A program made the position numbers and the translations under genes. A DNA stretch of 64,000 bases from Spirochaetales bacterium. GTDB lineage: Bacteria > Spirochaetota > Spirochaetia > DSM-2461. How positions within the stretch are numbered: position 1 is the stretch's first letter; each line of letters starts with the position of its first letter. Below are positions 17,257 to 25,660 of this stretch, one piece after another. The DNA is taken from positions 186,001-250,000 of the forward strand of contig JAQQAP010000008.1 of the NCBI GenBank assembly GCA_028533045.1, in the 5' to 3' direction. The notes below the pieces were generated by a model. The model was not told the origin of the DNA. It did not search any database and saw nothing but the letters and a program-made list of their open reading frames with translations.

Positions 17257-18543
17257 TTATTTCAAAATGGTCACATTTAGATGACTGATATGGGGAGAGG
17301 TAATGATAAGAGGGTTTTCATAGGTCAGTGTCCAGTCTATCCCTGCTTCCATGTCTTTAACGGCTCCATCGGCACAGTTGTGAATGAGGGCGTCCGGTAA
17401 GCCTGATAGTCGGAGGTTTACCGACCTTTTATCGGTCATAAGGAGGATGGTATCCGGTTCAGTTCCTTCTGAGGAAGAATAAAAGCGTGAAAAAATCAGT
17501 TTGTCATCTCCCGTTGTTGCGAAATCCGGCAAGTTATTCGGGAATTTTCCGGCGATAAGTTCGTTATAGCGCCGTAGAGCCCATCCGCCTGTTTTGTAGA
17601 TTAGTTCTCCTTCGTCCTGAAGCAGAAGGATCCCGTACTTATCCACCCAGATTCCCCGTCCTTCGTCTTCCCTGTTATAGAGGTTGTACCAGATGATGTA
17701 GGGGGCCCCCAGTTCTCCCAGTTCGACGAGTGTTTCCATGACCATTCGTCCCTGCTGCTCCGGGGGACAACTGGTGGGGGTGATGCCGGAGGTGTTAAAG
17801 CCGACTTCGGTGACTCTGATACCGCCGGAAAAGTCCCGGTTTTCCAGATTTTTCATCAGTTGGATCGTTTTACTCTTAATTTTGGAGGGTTTATCATAAT
17901 AGGGGTGAAAGGAGAGGTGGTCTCCCGTACTTAGTACTCCCGACTCATCCAGTTTTTTAAGGTAAGATTTGTCATAGCGCCAAAGTGAGCCTACCAGAAT
18001 GACCGCCTCGGGATCTATGGTTCGAATGCGTTCTGCCGTGGCCAGGGTTAGATCCAGGAAGTCCCGATCTGTTCCAGTCCAAAAGGTGTTGAACGGGAGA
18101 TTAGGTTCATTCCATATCTCCCATTCGTCCACTATGTCTCCATAGCGAGTAACGACCTGTTCTACATAATTAAGGAAGTTCTCAAAGTCGTCCCGGTCAA
18201 TCTGTCGGATATCTTCCGGGTTATCATGAATCCAGGGAGTATCAAAACCAAGAACTCCTACATAGTAATAATCCTTGTTTGATTGGCGTTCAAAGAAGCG
18301 GTCGTTGTCGCTAAAGTTCCACTCTCCCCGAGAGCTTTCCAATTTGTGCCAAAAAAAATCGACACGAAGACAGGATATTTTTAATTCATCGAATATTTCA
18401 TAATTCTCCCGGCCCCTATGGGGGTAACCCCAGTTAATACCTGCTTGGGCCATTGGGGTTTGACCTGTGTTATGAAGGTCGGGGGAAGCGGTACAGGCGA
18501 TGAGGAAGGGGAGTAGGAATAGGTAGGGGTAAAGCTTCCTCAT
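17257..18543 (-). CDS. Glycoside hydrolase-like lipoprotein (clan GH-A fold)
   Basis: 428 residues. MRKLYPYLFLLPFLIAC is a lipoprotein signal with cysteine 17. The rest looks like a (beta/alpha)8 glycosidase: VDFFWHKLESSRGEWNFSDND, then WEIWNEPNLP with the acid/base glutamate E146 after the clan GH-A asparagine, and RVTEVGFNTS with a candidate nucleophile E246. The pattern is closest to GH39/GH5-like proteins of xylosidase or cellulase type; substrate cannot be told. It probably acts on the periplasmic or outer face of a membrane. It follows the FMN-binding gene by 18 bases, which may be simple co-transcription. Confidence 0.8.
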   Translation of the reverse strand: MRKLYPYLFLLPFLIACTASPDLHNTGQTPMAQAGINWGYPHRGRENYEIFDELKISCLRVDFFWHKLESSRGEWNFSDNDRFFERQSNKDYYYVGVLGFDTPWIHDNPEDIRQIDRDDFENFLNYVEQVVTRYGDIVDEWEIWNEPNLPFNTFWTGTDRDFLDLTLATAERIRTIDPEAVILVGSLWRYDKSYLKKLDESGVLSTGDHLSFHPYYDKPSKIKSKTIQLMKNLENRDFSGGIRVTEVGFNTSGITPTSCPPEQQGRMVMETLVELGELGAPYIIWYNLYNREDEGRGIWVDKYGILLLQDEGELIYKTGGWALRRYNELIAGKFPNNLPDFATTGDDKLIFSRFYSSSEGTEPDTILLMTDKRSVNLRLSGLPDALIHNCADGAVKDMEAGIDWTLTYENPLIITSPHISHLNVTILK

Positions 18544-18561
18544 CGCAAGTCGGTTATTCCT

Positions 18562-18963
18562 CTATTGAGCCGCTCCGCTTAGGGCGTTTTCTACGGCGGA
18601 CATGATGGCATAGCTGGTGGCTGAGGCTCCCGTTACACCGTCTACATTGGTTTTTTGTTCATCCACAATAAGTTTAGGGATTAGTTTAACCGGTCTGGTG
18701 TAGTACTGGGCTCCCACTTCGTTATGGTCCACCACTTCTACTTCGCTTACTGTGCCGCCTGTAACGGTAACTTCTACCACGAGTCCTTCCCGGAATCCGG
18801 TGGCTTCGCCCGTATAAACTCCGTCGGCTACAGTCAGGCCGGTCAAATCCATACCGGTGGGCTTGTCGTAATTGCTTCCCCGGTTTCCTCCGAAGGACGT
18901 AGCCATAAGAAAGGCAAAGGGAATAAGGGCGGAAAGGAATATGAGGTTCTTTTTATTCTTCAT
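18562..18963 (-). CDS. Exported FMN-binding domain protein
   Basis: 133 residues. The start at 18963 (MKNKKNLIFLSALIPFAF) has AAGGAG at good distance and gives a clean signal or anchor sequence; an upstream in-frame start would add 27 residues overlapping the previous gene. The remainder is an FMN_bind domain as in RnfG, NqrC and NosR, ending VDGVTGASATSYAIMSAVENAL. In such proteins FMN is attached covalently by ApbE at the SGAT-like site; here the residue is serine 114 in TGAS. It overlaps the 3' end of the NapH-like gene by 11 bases, so the two are translationally linked and probably form one extracytoplasmic electron path. Confidence 0.88.
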   Translation of the reverse strand: MKNKKNLIFLSALIPFAFLMATSFGGNRGSNYDKPTGMDLTGLTVADGVYTGEATGFREGLVVEVTVTGGTVSEVEVVDHNEVGAQYYTRPVKLIPKLIVDEQKTNVDGVTGASATSYAIMSAVENALSGAAQ

Positions 18964-19654
18964 CTTTTGTCTCCTTGTCGGACTTTTTAAAAGCCCATCC
19001 ATATTGTAATGTATTTTCTTTAGGACAGGCCGCAACGCATTCAAAGCAGTTGATACACTGTCCGTTTCTTACGTGGTTAACTTGGGAAACGTCAATTCCC
19101 ATGGGGCAGGCCTTGCTGCAAAGCTTACAGTCTATACAGCTCTCTTTGTTACGGCGGATGGAAAAGAGTCTTCCCATACTTACCAGGCCGTAGCGGGCGC
19201 CTTCGGTACAAAAGTAGCGGCAGAAGGGGCGGTCGGTCATGAGGGCTAGTATGAGAAAGGCTCCCAGGTAGAGTCCCACTCCCCAGCCGATGGGGGCAAT
19301 ATTCCCGTAAACAAAGGATTGAACCGTTGTGTAGGGAGTTCCAATAAAGTAAAGGAAGCCCAATCCCAGAAAGCTTAAACCAAAAAGGATGTAACGGCTA
19401 AAGCGAAGAAAACGGTCTATTTTTGCGGGGATCTTGAGGCGGGGAAGTTTAAGGGCTTTCCCGAGTTTTCCCAGAATATCCTGGATAAAGCCAAAGGGGC
19501 AGAGCCACCCGCAATGAAAGGCTCCCAGGAAAAGGGACGATCCCATGAGGATCGCAATGAGGAAGAGGTTCTTCCACAAGATGCCGAATAGCATTAAAAG
19601 GGAGAACAGGATGGGGGTAATTAATCTCGCCAGGGAATACCATTTCATTTTCAT
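18953..19654 (-). CDS. NapH/NosR-like membrane polyferredoxin
   Basis: 233 residues with about five membrane segments. CGWLCPFGFIQD (C48, C52) and CRYFCTEGARYG (C145, C149) are the membrane-edge cysteine motifs of the NapH/MauN/YccM family. The C-terminal cytoplasmic part carries two [4Fe-4S] motifs, C173xxC176xxC179xxxC183P and C200xxC203xxC206xxxC210P. It should move electrons between the cytoplasmic pool and the membrane or periplasm; the downstream FMN-binding protein is the obvious partner. Together they resemble a split NosR. Ribosome site AGGTG. An adjacent TetR gene may regulate it. Confidence 0.9.
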   Translation of the reverse strand: MKMKWYSLARLITPILFSLLMLFGILWKNLFLIAILMGSSLFLGAFHCGWLCPFGFIQDILGKLGKALKLPRLKIPAKIDRFLRFSRYILFGLSFLGLGFLYFIGTPYTTVQSFVYGNIAPIGWGVGLYLGAFLILALMTDRPFCRYFCTEGARYGLVSMGRLFSIRRNKESCIDCKLCSKACPMGIDVSQVNHVRNGQCINCFECVAACPKENTLQYGWAFKKSDKETKDEE

Positions 19655-19745
19655 ACTGCACCTACTATATGTTTAATTTAATATATTTCATAGTCTACTG
19701 GCAATGTATGAAGGAAATATGAATTAAGAATGTAAGAAAAAAACT

Positions 19746-20387
19746 TTAGGCAGGTTTGAGTGAGTGGAAAATCACGCGAAACATCTCTTCCACAATATCC
19801 GTATCGTTAACGGAGAATTCGGCCATAAACCACTCCTTCCGTACGGCCAGTTTTTGCATGGTAGACTGGATCATGGTCATATAGGCAGAGGCAGATTTTA
19901 CCGGATCTTCCTGGAGCGCAATTGATTTATCCTTTTGTCCTTCATTAATGATCTGAACCATAGTATTCATAATCGACTTTATGGCAGCCATACAAGCCTG
20001 GGCTTCATCGTCAGTCATATCTTCCGGATTCAGCCTCAAATCGGAGATGAGAATAAACAGAAGCTGGTCAAAATCGTGCTCATAAAAATCGAGATAGGCT
20101 TCTTTCATGGCAACCAGTTTGTCGAAAGCTGTACCTCCGCAGTTGTCCAGGGCTCCGTTGATTCGGTCCAGAAGATGGGCGTAGGCATCTTTCATGACCC
20201 GAAAGGTAAGTTCTTCCTTGCTTTTAAAATAGAGATATATGGTGCGGCGGCTCAACTCCGACTCTTCCGCAATATCCAGCATAGTGGTATTACCGTAGCC
20301 TTTGTTTACAAAAAGCACTCGGGCCGCATTTAGTATTTCCTGAACCCGTTGCTCTTTTTCACGTAACTTTCTTTCGACGATTCCCAT
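19746..20387 (-). CDS. TetR family transcriptional regulator
   Basis: 213 residues. The N-terminal helix-turn-helix is typical: NAARVLFVNKGYGNTTM, then AEESELSRRTIYLYFKSKEEL. The C-terminal ligand domain has no further signature. It is divergent from an RND pump operon with a palindrome between them, so it most likely represses the pump and itself. Start: a TTG at 20423 is in frame, but its bases form the -35 hexamer of a consensus promoter whose predicted start falls at the ATG at 20387. There is no ribosome site next to that ATG, so the mRNA is probably leaderless. Confidence 0.9.
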   Translation of the reverse strand: MGIVERKLREKEQRVQEILNAARVLFVNKGYGNTTMLDIAEESELSRRTIYLYFKSKEELTFRVMKDAYAHLLDRINGALDNCGGTAFDKLVAMKEAYLDFYEHDFDQLLFILISDLRLNPEDMTDDEAQACMAAIKSIMNTMVQIINEGQKDKSIALQEDPVKSASAYMTMIQSTMQKLAVRKEWFMAEFSVNDTDIVEEMFRVIFHSLKPA

Positions 20388-20394
20388 GGAATCA

Positions 20395-20423
20395 ATTAAA
20401 AACCCTATTCCTCCCTGTGTCAA
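20395..20423 (-). promoter_or_regulatory. Promoter of the TetR gene, probable leaderless start
   Basis: Minus strand TTGACA (20418-20423), 17-base spacer, TTTAAT (20395-20400), seven bases, then ATG at 20387. Perfect -35 and five of six -10 bases. Confidence 0.6.
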
Positions 20424-20466
20424 GCTGGAATATTAATCGACTATTACCGTTTTTTTTCCTCTTGTC

Positions 20467-20498
20467 TTGACTTCATTGCACACAGTGTGTAATTTATA
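20467..20498 (+). promoter_or_regulatory. Promoter region of the RND pump operon
   Basis: TTGACT (20467-20472) is followed after 17 bases by TAATTT (20490-20495) and the AT-rich TTTATA. The TetR-type palindrome lies exactly in the spacer. Confidence 0.4.
20476..20492. promoter_or_regulatory. Probable TetR operator
   Basis: TTGCACACAGTGTGTAA is a 17-base palindrome with one mismatched pair, centred at 20484 between the divergent TetR and RND genes and inside the RND promoter spacer. Size and position fit a TetR dimer site. Confidence 0.65.
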
Positions 20499-20552
20499 TA
20501 CATACAATGTGCATGTGAAGCACGATGAATGAAACAAAAGGAGAAAAGGCAT

Positions 20553-23273
20553 ATGCTAAAGCATCCCAAAATCGTTATTGCCGCAGTGATTCTGTTGACT
20601 CTTGTCTTTGGAATTATTGCTGTAACGGTTGTTTTTGATAATGACCTCATGATTTTCTTTCCCGAGGATAATCCTTCCTACGTAAGGAACGAAGCGGTGG
20701 AAGAACAGTACGGTAGCCAGGTCATGATGGATATCTGTATTACCACGGAAGAAGAGACTCTTCTGACCTGGGAAAATCTGGATATGATTGAGACTATTAC
20801 GGCTGCCATTGAAGATATGAACTATGTGGAAAACGTTACCAGTCTTACCAATACGGATTATCCGGAAGGTACCGACGAAGGTATGGCTGTTTCCATGTTG
20901 CTGCCGGAAGGGCAGGAGCGAACGACGGAGAACCTGGAGCTTTTTAAAGAAAGGCTTCTCGATTGGTCCGACGCTTATAGAAAGGCTATCTATTCGGACG
21001 ATTACCGTTCCACCCAGCTTCTTGTCCGCATTGACAAAGATGCCGGTTCAGATGAAATTGCCATTCTTCTTGATGAAGTTAAGGCTCTTGTGGCGCCCTA
21101 CGATCAGGAACCCCTTCAGTTTCGAATTGCCGGAGATCCGGTTGTTACCCAGTTGGGTAAGGAATACATGTATGCGGACCTTAAGATCCTGATCCCCTTT
21201 GTTGCCATTGTTCTTTTCCTCTGTCTCTACTTCGCTTTTGGGCGGTTCTCTTCGGCCCTGCTGCCCTTGATTACCGTACTTGTGGCGACTGTCTGGACCG
21301 TAGGAACCATGTCTCTTTTTGGGGTGACCTTTACCATTATCTCTTCCTGTCTGCCTGTTTTGATTATTGCGGTGGGGAGTGCCTACGGTATTCATGTAAT
21401 CAATCACTACTATCATATAAAGAACGAGAAGAAAAACGGCGATATTGCGGGCAATTTGAAAGAAGCTTTAAAGGAAGTTTTCGTTCCCATTCTGCTGGCC
21501 GGTGTTACTACGGTGATCGGTTTTCTTTCTATTCTGACAAGTCCTATTGTTCCTATGAAGTCCTTTGGACTTTTTGCGGCGGTAGGTACGGTCTACTCCT
21601 TGATTCTGTCCTTTTTCTTTATTCCCGTTCTTCTGGAAGTGGCGGAAAATCGAAAGCATAAGAATACCAACGCCGCAATAGAGGAAGACGAGTACTCTAA
21701 AAGCGAAGCTTTCCTGATGATTACATCTCTCTCTGTTAAGCATAAGGTTCCCACTATTCTTGTTATCCTGATGCTGGCCGGTCTTTCTGTGTGGGGCGTT
21801 ACCAAAATTAATATTGAAAGTTCCCTTATCGGCTACTTCCCCTATAATGAGCCCATCCGCCAGGATAGCCGTTTTATTAGCGACAATTTCGGCGGTACCA
21901 ATACGTTCAATGCCGTTTTCCAGGCGGAAGAGGGATATGATATGACCGATCCGGCCGTTCTGGAAAGTATGGACAAGCTTAAGAACTACCTGCTTGAAGA
22001 ATATCCCGAAGTTGTAGGTCACGTTATCTCCTACAGCGATTTTATCAAAAGAATGAACCAGATTATGAACTATCCCGCCGTGGAGGACTCTTCTGTCGCC
22101 GAATCTTATGATGACGACTTTGCTGTGGAAGATGATAGTTTCTTTGGGGCGGACGACGGTTTTGGAGACAGCTTCTTTGGTACCGACGACAGTTCCGATA
22201 GCTTTGGTGACAGTTTCTTTGGAAGCGATGACGGATTCGGTGACATTTTCGCCGATTCTGCCGTAGAAGAAGCTCCTGCCGGTGAAGTAACAGCCGAGTT
22301 CTTCCCCCTTGATGAGGAAGTGAGCATGGAAGAGTTGATTCTTCTTATTGCCGGTAGTTTTTCCGCCAGCGACAATGCGGAACTTTCCGTTGCCGATCTT
22401 CAGGAGAAGCTTCGCGAGCTGACCAACTACAAGGGCGCCGCTTACTACGAAATTCCTTCGGACCTGAGTAAGTACCCTGTGAACGACGAAGAGGAACTTA
22501 AGAATCTCATTGCCCAGTATCTTCTTCTTTATTCAGGCTCCCTGGACGAATACGCCAACGACGCCCTTAAACCGACCGAAGCGCGCATGATGATTCAGCT
22601 TAAAACTCACGGCTCCGCCGAGACCGACGCCATCATCAAGGACATTGATAAATACATGTCCAGAAATCTGCCTGAAGGTTACTCCATCAGCTATGCGGGG
22701 ATTGCCGAACTGGAACTGGCTTTGACCAATCTGATTATGAAGTCCCAGACTTCCAGCATCCTCTTTGCGCTTTTGGCTGTATTCATCATCATTATGATTA
22801 CCTATAAGTCACCTTTGGCGGGATTCATCGGTATTATTCCTTTGAGCCTTTCCATTCTGATGAACTTTGGTCTCATGAGCATTATGGAAATTAACCTGGA
22901 TATGGTTACGGCGATTATCGCTTCTCTGGCAATTGGTATTGGGGTGGACTATACGGTTCACTTCCTGGCCCGCTACAAGAAGGAGCGTTTGGAGTCGGAC
23001 GACCTGGTTCAGGTTACGAGAAACACCGTTCTTTCCACGGGCCGGGGAATTGTTATTAACGCCCTGTCCGTAGGATTGGGATTTGGTGTACTTTGCTTCT
23101 CCCGATTCCTGGTTCTCCGATACATCGGTATCCTGGTGGCCATCATTATGGTGACTTCCAGTCTGGGGGCCCTGATTCTTCTTCCTCTGGTTCTGAATAA
23201 GCTTGATCCCAAGTTTATGAGAAAGGACGAAGACGGAAGTGTTCGTAATAAATCAAAGAGAAAATCCGCCTAA
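20553..23273 (+). CDS. RND/MMPL superfamily exporter (HAE3 type) with acidic repeat insert
   Basis: About 906 residues with the 12-helix, two-periplasmic-loop pattern of HAE3/MMPL transporters, each half ending in clusters such as VGSAYGIHVINHYYH and IGIGVDYTVHFLARYK. Such pumps move lipids or hydrophobic compounds and need no adaptor protein. The second periplasmic loop contains an unusual segment (about residues 520-570) of three units like DSFFGxDDGFG, rich in Asp, Phe, Gly and Ser. The ATG at 20553 has AGGAG nine bases upstream; an ATG at 20529 lies before that site. It is followed by a LolA-like and an outer-membrane protein gene, suggesting cargo is passed from inner to outer membrane. 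Likely controlled by the divergent TetR. Confidence 0.9.
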   Translation: MLKHPKIVIAAVILLTLVFGIIAVTVVFDNDLMIFFPEDNPSYVRNEAVEEQYGSQVMMDICITTEEETLLTWENLDMIETITAAIEDMNYVENVTSLTNTDYPEGTDEGMAVSMLLPEGQERTTENLELFKERLLDWSDAYRKAIYSDDYRSTQLLVRIDKDAGSDEIAILLDEVKALVAPYDQEPLQFRIAGDPVVTQLGKEYMYADLKILIPFVAIVLFLCLYFAFGRFSSALLPLITVLVATVWTVGTMSLFGVTFTIISSCLPVLIIAVGSAYGIHVINHYYHIKNEKKNGDIAGNLKEALKEVFVPILLAGVTTVIGFLSILTSPIVPMKSFGLFAAVGTVYSLILSFFFIPVLLEVAENRKHKNTNAAIEEDEYSKSEAFLMITSLSVKHKVPTILVILMLAGLSVWGVTKINIESSLIGYFPYNEPIRQDSRFISDNFGGTNTFNAVFQAEEGYDMTDPAVLESMDKLKNYLLEEYPEVVGHVISYSDFIKRMNQIMNYPAVEDSSVAESYDDDFAVEDDSFFGADDGFGDSFFGTDDSSDSFGDSFFGSDDGFGDIFADSAVEEAPAGEVTAEFFPLDEEVSMEELILLIAGSFSASDNAELSVADLQEKLRELTNYKGAAYYEIPSDLSKYPVNDEEELKNLIAQYLLLYSGSLDEYANDALKPTEARMMIQLKTHGSAETDAIIKDIDKYMSRNLPEGYSISYAGIAELELALTNLIMKSQTSSILFALLAVFIIIMITYKSPLAGFIGIIPLSLSILMNFGLMSIMEINLDMVTAIIASLAIGIGVDYTVHFLARYKKERLESDDLVQVTRNTVLSTGRGIVINALSVGLGFGVLCFSRFLVLRYIGILVAIIMVTSSLGALILLPLVLNKLDPKFMRKDEDGSVRNKSKRKSA

Positions 23274-23295
23274 GTAAGGCAAAAGGAGCTATAAA

Positions 23296-24066
23296 ATGAA
23301 ATTATTGAAAAATGCGGCCCTCGCGGCCAGCCTGGTACTGTTAAACGCCGGTCTTTTCGCCATTACCGGTACGGAAATTGCCGAAAACTCACGAAATATC
23401 CCCGACCCCGTATCCTCCCACGGTGCGGTGAAAATGGATTTGATCAATGCTTCCGGCGATGTGGATTCCCGCATGGTGGAAGAGTGGACTACCGAAGAGG
23501 GCGACCTGGCCTCTACCATCATGGTTTTCAGAAGCCCCGCTTCCGTGGCCAACACCCGTTTCCTTCAGAAGGAAAACGATGGTCGTGACGACGATAAATG
23601 GATCTACCTCCCCGCTCTCAAGAGAGTGCGTCGAATCGCCTCTTCCGACGGTGACAAATCCTTCATGGGGACCGACATGACCTACGACGACATGGAAACC
23701 CGTGAAGTGGAACAGGACAACCATGAACTGCTCGGCGAAGAAACCGTAGGTTCCTGGAACTGTTACAAGGTTAAAGTTACCGCGAAGGATCCCGCCGACT
23801 CCCAGTACTCCTACAAAATCGCCTGGTACGACAAGGAATCCTGGTACCCTGTGAAGGTCGAAATGTACGATAAAAATCAGGCTCTCCTTAAGGTTATGTC
23901 CGTGGAAGACCTCAAGACCGTAGACGGTTACCTCACTCCCATGTCGGTTTACATGGAAAACGTACAGGAAAACCACGCTACTCGCGTTACCATGATGAAG
24001 ATTGTTTACGATGAGCCGGTTAACGACCGTCTTTTTACCACAACCTTCCTGGAACAGGGACGCTAG
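23296..24066 (+). CDS. LolA-like periplasmic protein (outer-membrane lipoprotein-sorting family)
   Basis: 256 residues with a signal peptide (1-22, ending AGLFA). The mature part matches the family annotated as outer membrane lipoprotein-sorting protein: METREVEQDNHELLGEETV, WNCYKVKVTAKDPADSQYSYKIAWYDKESWYPVKVEMYD-type segments and KVMSVEDLKTVDGYLTP. These proteins have the hydrophobic half-barrel of LolA/LolB. Its place between an RND pump and an outer-membrane protein suggests it ferries a lipid or lipid-linked molecule across the periplasm. AAGGAG ribosome site. A terminator follows before the next gene. Confidence 0.85.
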   Translation: MKLLKNAALAASLVLLNAGLFAITGTEIAENSRNIPDPVSSHGAVKMDLINASGDVDSRMVEEWTTEEGDLASTIMVFRSPASVANTRFLQKENDGRDDDKWIYLPALKRVRRIASSDGDKSFMGTDMTYDDMETREVEQDNHELLGEETVGSWNCYKVKVTAKDPADSQYSYKIAWYDKESWYPVKVEMYDKNQALLKVMSVEDLKTVDGYLTPMSVYMENVQENHATRVTMMKIVYDEPVNDRLFTTTFLEQGR

Positions 24067-24074
24067 AACAATTC

Positions 24075-24107
24075 AACCCGGCCTCGGACTTAAGGGCCGG
24101 GTTTTTT
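24075..24107 (+). terminator. Rho-independent terminator between operon genes
   Basis: AACCCGGCC (24075-24083) and GGCCGGGTT (24095-24103) pair perfectly and are followed by TTTT. It ends 13 bases before the next gene's ATG, so it probably lowers rather than abolishes transcription into it. Confidence 0.85.
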
Positions 24108-24120
24108 ATGGAGAATGACA

Positions 24121-25608
24121 ATGAAAAAAATATACCCCCTTCTTGGGGCGGTGCTCTTTGCCGTACTGCCTCTTGCTGCGGACGACTTTAGTTTTGACGA
24201 TTTAATGAGCGGCGACGTATCTACCGATTCGGGCAGCGGCGACGACTTTGATTTTGGAAGCGACTTTGGCTTTGGCGATACGGGCAGTTCTGCTTCGGCC
24301 CTCTCTATTTCCGGTGACGCCGAGCTTTCTCTGCGTGAAATCGCCGGTGATGATAATTGGGACGACCTCTTGGAAGGCAGCGAGTGGGATTGGTCTCCCT
24401 CTTTGACCCTGGACCTTCTCTACACCACCGATAAGGCTGACTTTACCGCCAATCTCAACGTGAATGAAGATGACCTGAGCGACGATCTTTTCAACGAACT
24501 GGCCATTACCTGGTACGAAGATAAATTCACCCTGGCCGCCGGTTACCAGGAAGTGGTTTGGGGTAAGGGCGACAAGGTTCACGTAGTGGATATGCTCAAC
24601 CCCATGGACTATACCGATTTCCTTAATGCTGACTACCTGGACCGGAAGATCGCCCAACCCATGTTAAAGGTGAATATCCCTCACTCCCGGAATGGTCAGC
24701 TCGAACTGGTTTACGTTCCCTTCTTTGAGGGCGATTCCTATGCCTATGAAGGCACTTGGGCGACCTCTGATGCAGTGGCTCTTATGAGTACTTTGGAGAC
24801 AGCCGTAAAAAATTCAGCTTATGCAGAATATAATGCTGCTTCTGCCTATGGGGACGAATATGCCACAGCCGCCATGATCAGCTACCTGAGCGGACATGAC
24901 GAAGCGGACGAGCTTCTCCCCGACACGGACTCTCTCAAGTACGGTCAGGCTGCCATTCGTGGAACCGCCTCTTTGGGTGCTGTGGACCTGGGAGCCATGT
25001 ACTGGTTCGGTTACAACCGACAGCCCACGGTCTATTACACCGGTTCTGATTTAGAATATTACTATGGAACCTATGGCTACGATGACTTCGACATCGACTA
25101 CGACCAGCTTCAGGTATTCGGTCTGGAAGCGGGCGCTGTTGCCGCCGGATTCAACCTTCGCGCCGAAGCGGCCTACTACATGACCGAAGACTACGACGGA
25201 AGCGATGAGGACATCATCAACCCCTCCTTCGAGTACGTGATAGGATTCGACCGGAACCTGCCCGTAAGCAACTTGAATCTGAACCTTCAGGCCAACGGTT
25301 CCTACACTCTCTTTTACGATGAAATTGAATCGGCCTACGATGTGGAGTACGGCGACGACGAAACGTTCACCCTTATCATCTGTAAACTGTCCGACACCTG
25401 GAACCACGAGAAGGTTAAGCCCGAAGTAACCATGATTTACTGCGCCGAAGATCAGTCCGGCCAGATTTCCCCCGCCGTGGCAATGGACGTGGATGGGAAC
25501 CTCTCTTTTGAAGCGAAGGTAACCATGTTCTGGGGGGATGATGATTCCTTCTTTGGCTATTTTGATGACAACGATTTTCTGGAACTGAACGCCATGTTCA
25601 GCTTCTAA
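24121..25608 (+). CDS. Outer-membrane protein of the RND/LolA-like operon (DUF1302-like)
   Basis: 495 residues. Signal peptide 1-20 (LFAVLPLAAD), then a low-complexity stretch (about 20-60) full of Asp, Phe, Gly and Ser resembling the insert in the RND pump. The rest is a large beta barrel with LAAGYQEVVWGKGDKVHVVD and PMDYTDFLNADYLDRKIAQP, which match the DUF1302/DUF1302-like barrels often found beside RND and LolA-like genes. The C-terminus FLELNAMFSF has the terminal phenylalanine of outer-membrane proteins. The ATG at 24121 has GGAG at good distance; the ATG at 24115 is too close. Probably the outer-membrane acceptor of exported lipid. Confidence 0.82.
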   Translation: MKKIYPLLGAVLFAVLPLAADDFSFDDLMSGDVSTDSGSGDDFDFGSDFGFGDTGSSASALSISGDAELSLREIAGDDNWDDLLEGSEWDWSPSLTLDLLYTTDKADFTANLNVNEDDLSDDLFNELAITWYEDKFTLAAGYQEVVWGKGDKVHVVDMLNPMDYTDFLNADYLDRKIAQPMLKVNIPHSRNGQLELVYVPFFEGDSYAYEGTWATSDAVALMSTLETAVKNSAYAEYNAASAYGDEYATAAMISYLSGHDEADELLPDTDSLKYGQAAIRGTASLGAVDLGAMYWFGYNRQPTVYYTGSDLEYYYGTYGYDDFDIDYDQLQVFGLEAGAVAAGFNLRAEAAYYMTEDYDGSDEDIINPSFEYVIGFDRNLPVSNLNLNLQANGSYTLFYDEIESAYDVEYGDDETFTLIICKLSDTWNHEKVKPEVTMIYCAEDQSGQISPAVAMDVDGNLSFEAKVTMFWGDDDSFFGYFDDNDFLELNAMFSF

Positions 25609-25630
25609 AAAATAAACCCCTAAACTTTTG

Positions 25631-25660
25631 GCCCTGTTCTTAACCGAACAGGGCTGCTTT
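25631..25660 (+). terminator. Terminator after the RND operon
   Basis: GCCCTGTTC (25631-25639), six-base loop, GAACAGGGC (25646-25654), then TGCTTTATT. It includes the stop codon and last codons of the convergent GGDEF gene. Confidence 0.7.
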
